A stretch of 64,000 nt of DNA, from the NCBI RefSeq assembly GCF_000316515.1, contig NC_019675.1, positions 868,001-932,000 on the forward strand, in the 5' to 3' direction. The stretch is from Cyanobium gracile PCC 6307 (GTDB taxonomy: Bacteria > Cyanobacteriota > Cyanobacteriia > PCC-6307 > Cyanobiaceae). Of this stretch, positions 61,176-64,000 are shown in pieces (the first letter of the stretch is position 1; every line of letters starts with the position of its first letter). Both the position numbers and the translations under genes were made by a program. The notes beneath the pieces are model-generated. The model had not been told where the DNA came from, searched no databases, and saw nothing but the letters and a program-made list of their open reading frames with translations.

Positions 61176-62531
61176 TCATGGCGGGGAGCCACTCTGTTGC
61201 AGGGAAGGCCGGTCCCAGACACGATCGATGCGCAGGCTGCGGTAGCCGCCGGTGAGGGAACGCAGGCCCGGAATCACGTAGGTGATCGGTGTGCGCCACT
61301 CCACATAGGCATGGGCGGCGATGGTGAGTCCCTCCCTGACGGGAAACACCCCACTGCCCCCTGAAAGGGTCCAGCGGTAGCCGTCCCGGCTGCCGGGGTC
61401 CCGCTCCAGGGCGATCTCCGTCCGCATCACCGGTCCGTGCTTGAGCAGGTCCCGGGCCAGCTGGGGGTTGCCGATGGTGGTGGAGATGTCCTCCTCCGTG
61501 GCCGGCAGGGCCAGCACCTCGACCACCTTGCCGACGATCCCGCCGAACCGGCCCCGTTGGTCCCAGAGGGGCACCACCTCCACGGGCAGGCCGGCCGGCA
61601 GTCTGCGGGCATCGGCCGGAGCGAAATAGGCCACGGCCCGCAGCAACGGTGCCCGCTCGCCGGTGGGGGCGGCGGCCCGGCCCAGGGTGCCCAGGCGCTG
61701 GCCGGTGGCCACCGTCTGGCCCTGGATCACCTGCAGGTCCAGCACGGTGCCGTCCCGGTCGGCCAGCACCTGGCCGTCGTAGGCCAAGCGGGCCTCGGTG
61801 ACCCGGATCTGGCGGCGCATGTCATCGATCTGATAGCGGCGCCGCAAGGCCTGGGTCTGGATGTCCAGCCGGACCTGCTCGTAGCGGGTCAGCAGATCCT
61901 TCTCCTGGATCCTGACCGCATCGAGACTGATGCTGGTGCTGGTCAGGCCCTGCTCGGCCGCCACCACCTCGGAGGCCAGGGGCGCCACCACCTCCCGCCG
62001 GCTCAGCCAGCGCAGGTTGCGCACCTTTTCTGCATAGGTGGCCGCCAACTCCTCGTAGCGGCGCCGGTCCTGGGCCAGCTTGGCCAGGGCGGTGTCGACG
62101 CTGAGCCGCTCGCTGGAGAGCCGCAGGGCATCCCGGCGGTCGAGGTCGCGGTTGTCGCGCTCCAGCTGGGCCAGGTTGCCGCGCTGCTGCTGCAGCTGGC
62201 GATCGAGCACCGGCAGGTACAGCTCCATCAGCACCTGCCCCTTGCGCACGTTCTGCCCAACGGCCACTCGCAGCTTCCGCACCTGTCCGCCGGCGCGGGC
62301 ATCGAGCAGGCCGGCGGTGTCGGGGTAGATCAGCACCCCCTGCCCCATCACCTCGGTGGGCACGGGCCAGAACAGCACCCAGAGACCGAGGGCCCCGCCC
62401 ATCGCCACCAGGCAGGCCCCCACCTGGCCCCGGTCGCTGAGGCCACGCCAACGGCGGTGCAGGGCCGCCACCGGCCGGCGAGGCGGGGCTGCACCGGTCG
62501 GGGGGGCGGAGGTGGCCATCGCCGCCAGCAT
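61176..62531 (-). CDS. HlyD-type secretion adaptor (NHLM type likely)
   Basis: A 451-residue membrane-fusion protein: one N-terminal helix (GALGLWVLFWPVPTEVMGQG, about 50-65), a lipoyl half (AGGQVRKLRVAVGQNVRKGQ), a long coiled coil (about 130-250; LQQQRGNLAQLERDNRD and RRYEELAATYAEK), the second lipoyl half (ADRDGTVLDLQVIQGQTV) and a beta-barrel. The layout resembles secretion proteins of NHLM bacteriocin systems. Its partner ATPase/peptidase is not in the window. It begins 20 bp after the FAD oxidoreductase stop. The ATG at 62519 is an alternative start. Confidence 0.82.
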   Translation of the reverse strand: MLAAMATSAPPTGAAPPRRPVAALHRRWRGLSDRGQVGACLVAMGGALGLWVLFWPVPTEVMGQGVLIYPDTAGLLDARAGGQVRKLRVAVGQNVRKGQVLMELYLPVLDRQLQQQRGNLAQLERDNRDLDRRDALRLSSERLSVDTALAKLAQDRRRYEELAATYAEKVRNLRWLSRREVVAPLASEVVAAEQGLTSTSISLDAVRIQEKDLLTRYEQVRLDIQTQALRRRYQIDDMRRQIRVTEARLAYDGQVLADRDGTVLDLQVIQGQTVATGQRLGTLGRAAAPTGERAPLLRAVAYFAPADARRLPAGLPVEVVPLWDQRGRFGGIVGKVVEVLALPATEEDISTTIGNPQLARDLLKHGPVMRTEIALERDPGSRDGYRWTLSGGSGVFPVREGLTIAAHAYVEWRTPITYVIPGLRSLTGGYRSLRIDRVWDRPSLQQSGSPP

Positions 62532-62551
62532 GCTGGATGGAAGGCCGCCTG

Positions 62552-63616
62552 TCAGCCCGGCAGGACGCCGAATCCGGCCAGAATCCCTGGATCGGCAACC
62601 CCGGCGATCAGATCGGCCAGCAAAGGGGCGAGCACCGGCACCTGGGCGAAGGCGCCGCCGAATCCGCTGAACACCCAGAGGCCCGCCGCGTCGCCCAGGG
62701 GCCCCACCAGGGGAAGGCCGCCGCTGCAGAAGGCCACCGGCACCTGTCGGTAGGGGCCCGGCAGGGCGGCCAGCACCGGATCGAGCCAGGCCAGAGCCTG
62801 GCGCAGCCGGCTCTCCATCACGGCCGCCGCGGGCAGCTCGCCGGTGTCCAGGCCCGGCCGCACCAGGCTGATCTGCCCCAGCAGCAACCCTTCCCCCCGG
62901 GGGGCGAAACCGGCATCGACGATCCAGCACTCCTCCCGCAGCTCCGGGGCCCGGGCCTCCAGGGACGGCCGCTGCCAGTGACGCGGCTGCACGATGCGGC
63001 GCCGGGCCGCGTGCCGCAGCCAGGGGCTGGCGGACCCTGATGAAAGGGTCGGGCGCACCGGCAGGGCCAGCACCCCGGCCCAGCTGGCGCGATGGCGCTC
63101 CGGCAGAGCGGGGGCCAGGGCGCGGCAACCGGCCCCGGCCGCCAGCACCACCTGATCCGCCACGAGAGTGCCGCCGGGCTCCAGCTCCAGGTGCCAGCGA
63201 CCGGCCACCGGCCGCGGCGGCGCCACCACCCGGCCCTGGCGCCGCTCAACCCCGGCGGCCACCAGCGCACCGGGCAGGGCGACCATCAGCACGGCGGCGT
63301 CCACCTGGGCGAAGGGGGGGCGCAGCAGGGGGGTGGTCCAGCCGCCGCCATGGAGGCGAAGGCCGCAGCTCCGCCAGCCGAGCGGCCCATGGCGCGCCTG
63401 CAGCCGTCGCCAGCGGGAGGGGGCCTGGCGCAGCAGCCGGCCCAGGGGCCCAGGGGCCCCGGCCCACCAGGCCACTCCCCCGTAGCTGAGGGCCGTGGCC
63501 GTCGCCTCCCCCGCGTCCACCAGGGTCACCGCCAGGCCCCGTTCCGCCAGCTCGAGGGCCAGCAGGCTGCCGGCCAGCCCGCCCCCCACGACGGTCAGCC
63601 GGCCGGGGACGGCCAC
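62552..63616 (-). CDS. FAD-dependent oxidoreductase (DAO family)
   Basis: A 354-residue protein with the Rossmann beta-alpha-beta start LTVVGGGLAGSLLALELAE, and the end LWVFSGFGGAFAQVP as in D-amino-acid oxidase-like enzymes. The middle holds VVLAAGAGCRAL, the second FAD stretch. It starts with GTG at 63616, two bases after the psbP stop, and is followed by hlyD 20 bp on. The substrate is not known; amines, amino acids or thiazole-type intermediates are typical for the family. Confidence 0.85.
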   Translation of the reverse strand: MAVPGRLTVVGGGLAGSLLALELAERGLAVTLVDAGEATATALSYGGVAWWAGAPGPLGRLLRQAPSRWRRLQARHGPLGWRSCGLRLHGGGWTTPLLRPPFAQVDAAVLMVALPGALVAAGVERRQGRVVAPPRPVAGRWHLELEPGGTLVADQVVLAAGAGCRALAPALPERHRASWAGVLALPVRPTLSSGSASPWLRHAARRRIVQPRHWQRPSLEARAPELREECWIVDAGFAPRGEGLLLGQISLVRPGLDTGELPAAAVMESRLRQALAWLDPVLAALPGPYRQVPVAFCSGGLPLVGPLGDAAGLWVFSGFGGAFAQVPVLAPLLADLIAGVADPGILAGFGVLPG

Positions 63617-63618
63617 GC

Positions 63619-64000
63619 TCAGATCTGCAGGGTGAAGGAGCCGATCACCACGGCGAACAGGTCCTTGACCTTGTTCCAGCGGGCTTCGTTGGTGCTGGCG
63701 GCAAAGGTGTAAAGGCGGCCCCGGTCGACCACCACGGTGGCGAGCTCGTGGCGATCCCGGTCGGCCAGATGGACCGTGTACTCCAGGTCGTAGTAGGTGC
63801 GGCCGCCCTGCTCCCGCTCATGGGCCTCCACCAGTTCGGCGTCGCGGCCGCTGCCCACCGGGGAGATGACGCTGCGCCGCAGGGTCTCGCCCACCTCGAC
63901 GGCACTGCCCATCTGGCTGAGATCCCGGTCGGGGGTGACCTCGGACACCACAAGGCTGAGGGTTTCGTCGCTGTTGATGAGGTCGTGGAAGACCACCTGG
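63619..64000 (-). CDS. psbP: PsbP-like photosystem II protein (C-terminal part)
   Basis: The last 127 codons are in the window; the start lies beyond base 64000. The PsbP pattern is clear: VFHDLINSDETLSLVVSEV, YYDLEYTVHLADRDRHELA, then VVVDRGRLYTFAASTNEARW and KDLFAVVIGSFTL at the end. Cyanobacterial PsbP (CyanoP) is a lipoprotein in the thylakoid lumen that helps photosystem II assembly. The DAO gene follows two bases after its stop, suggesting an operon. Confidence 0.93.
   Translation of the reverse strand, partial: QVVFHDLINSDETLSLVVSEVTPDRDLSQMGSAVEVGETLRRSVISPVGSGRDAELVEAHEREQGGRTYYDLEYTVHLADRDRHELATVVVDRGRLYTFAASTNEARWNKVKDLFAVVIGSFTLQI

Overview
The window looks like a chromosomal segment of a high-GC picocyanobacterium (Synechococcus/Cyanobium group). 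The photosynthetic markers are a high-light-inducible protein, psbY, Ycf54, a CRTISO-type carotenoid isomerase and a PsbP homologue cut by the right edge. An SLH-OprB iron-type porin and a full recCBD operon also fit this group. No IS element, integrase, CRISPR array or rRNA was seen. There is one tRNA (Lys-TTT).

Layout, left to right. 0-5 kb: end of a DoxX-like gene, two unassigned genes, a cupredoxin/copper P-type ATPase pair and an hli gene. 5-15 kb: a GH3 glycosidase, then a long minus-strand array running from 14.9 down to 7.5 kb (GH13 enzyme, transglutaminase, N-formylglutamate amidohydrolase-like protein, second transglutaminase, Anbu proteasome-like protease, lipase, GT2, CrtO-like acyltransferase). 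15-19 kb: small stress genes, a metal-type MerR regulator, two CopM-like DUF305 proteins and an SDR remnant. 19-23.4 kb: an imelysin/di-haem oxidoreductase pair divergent from an SLH porin, with a good Fur box between. 23.5-36 kb: regulators, a damaged toxin-antitoxin pair, tRNA-Lys, and housekeeping and photosynthetic genes (carbonic anhydrase, psbY-trmFO, CRTISO, glutaredoxin/BolA, plsC, pdxJ, ycf54). 36-45 kb: recC-recB-recD. 45-59 kb: cupin, DEAD-box helicase, RNA-binding protein, ABC exporter, LCP protein, MgtC, then a tight cluster of two FUSC proteins, a porin, TolC and a ClC-like protein. 59-64 kb: GAF-GGDEF protein, remnant of a substrate-binding/receiver protein, HlyD, FAD oxidoreductase, PsbP.

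How parts work together. The copper ATPase operon at 4.6 kb and the DUF305 gene at 18.4 kb share a 32-bp MerR-type promoter/operator (28 of 32 bases identical, -35 and -10 separated by 20 bp), which defines a candidate metal-detoxification regulon controlled by the MerR protein at 16 kb. The imelysin, di-haem and porin genes look like an iron-responsive divergent unit. The Anbu array joins proteolysis, transglutaminase-type and formylglutamate-amidohydrolase-type enzymes. The 52-59 kb cluster resembles an envelope-spanning efflux system.

Several genes are broken by small indels: GH13 at a C9 run, recB at a C7 run, a nitrilase and a RelE toxin. Some may be sequencing errors and others true decay. 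Functions are assigned by reading protein motifs; no database search was run.
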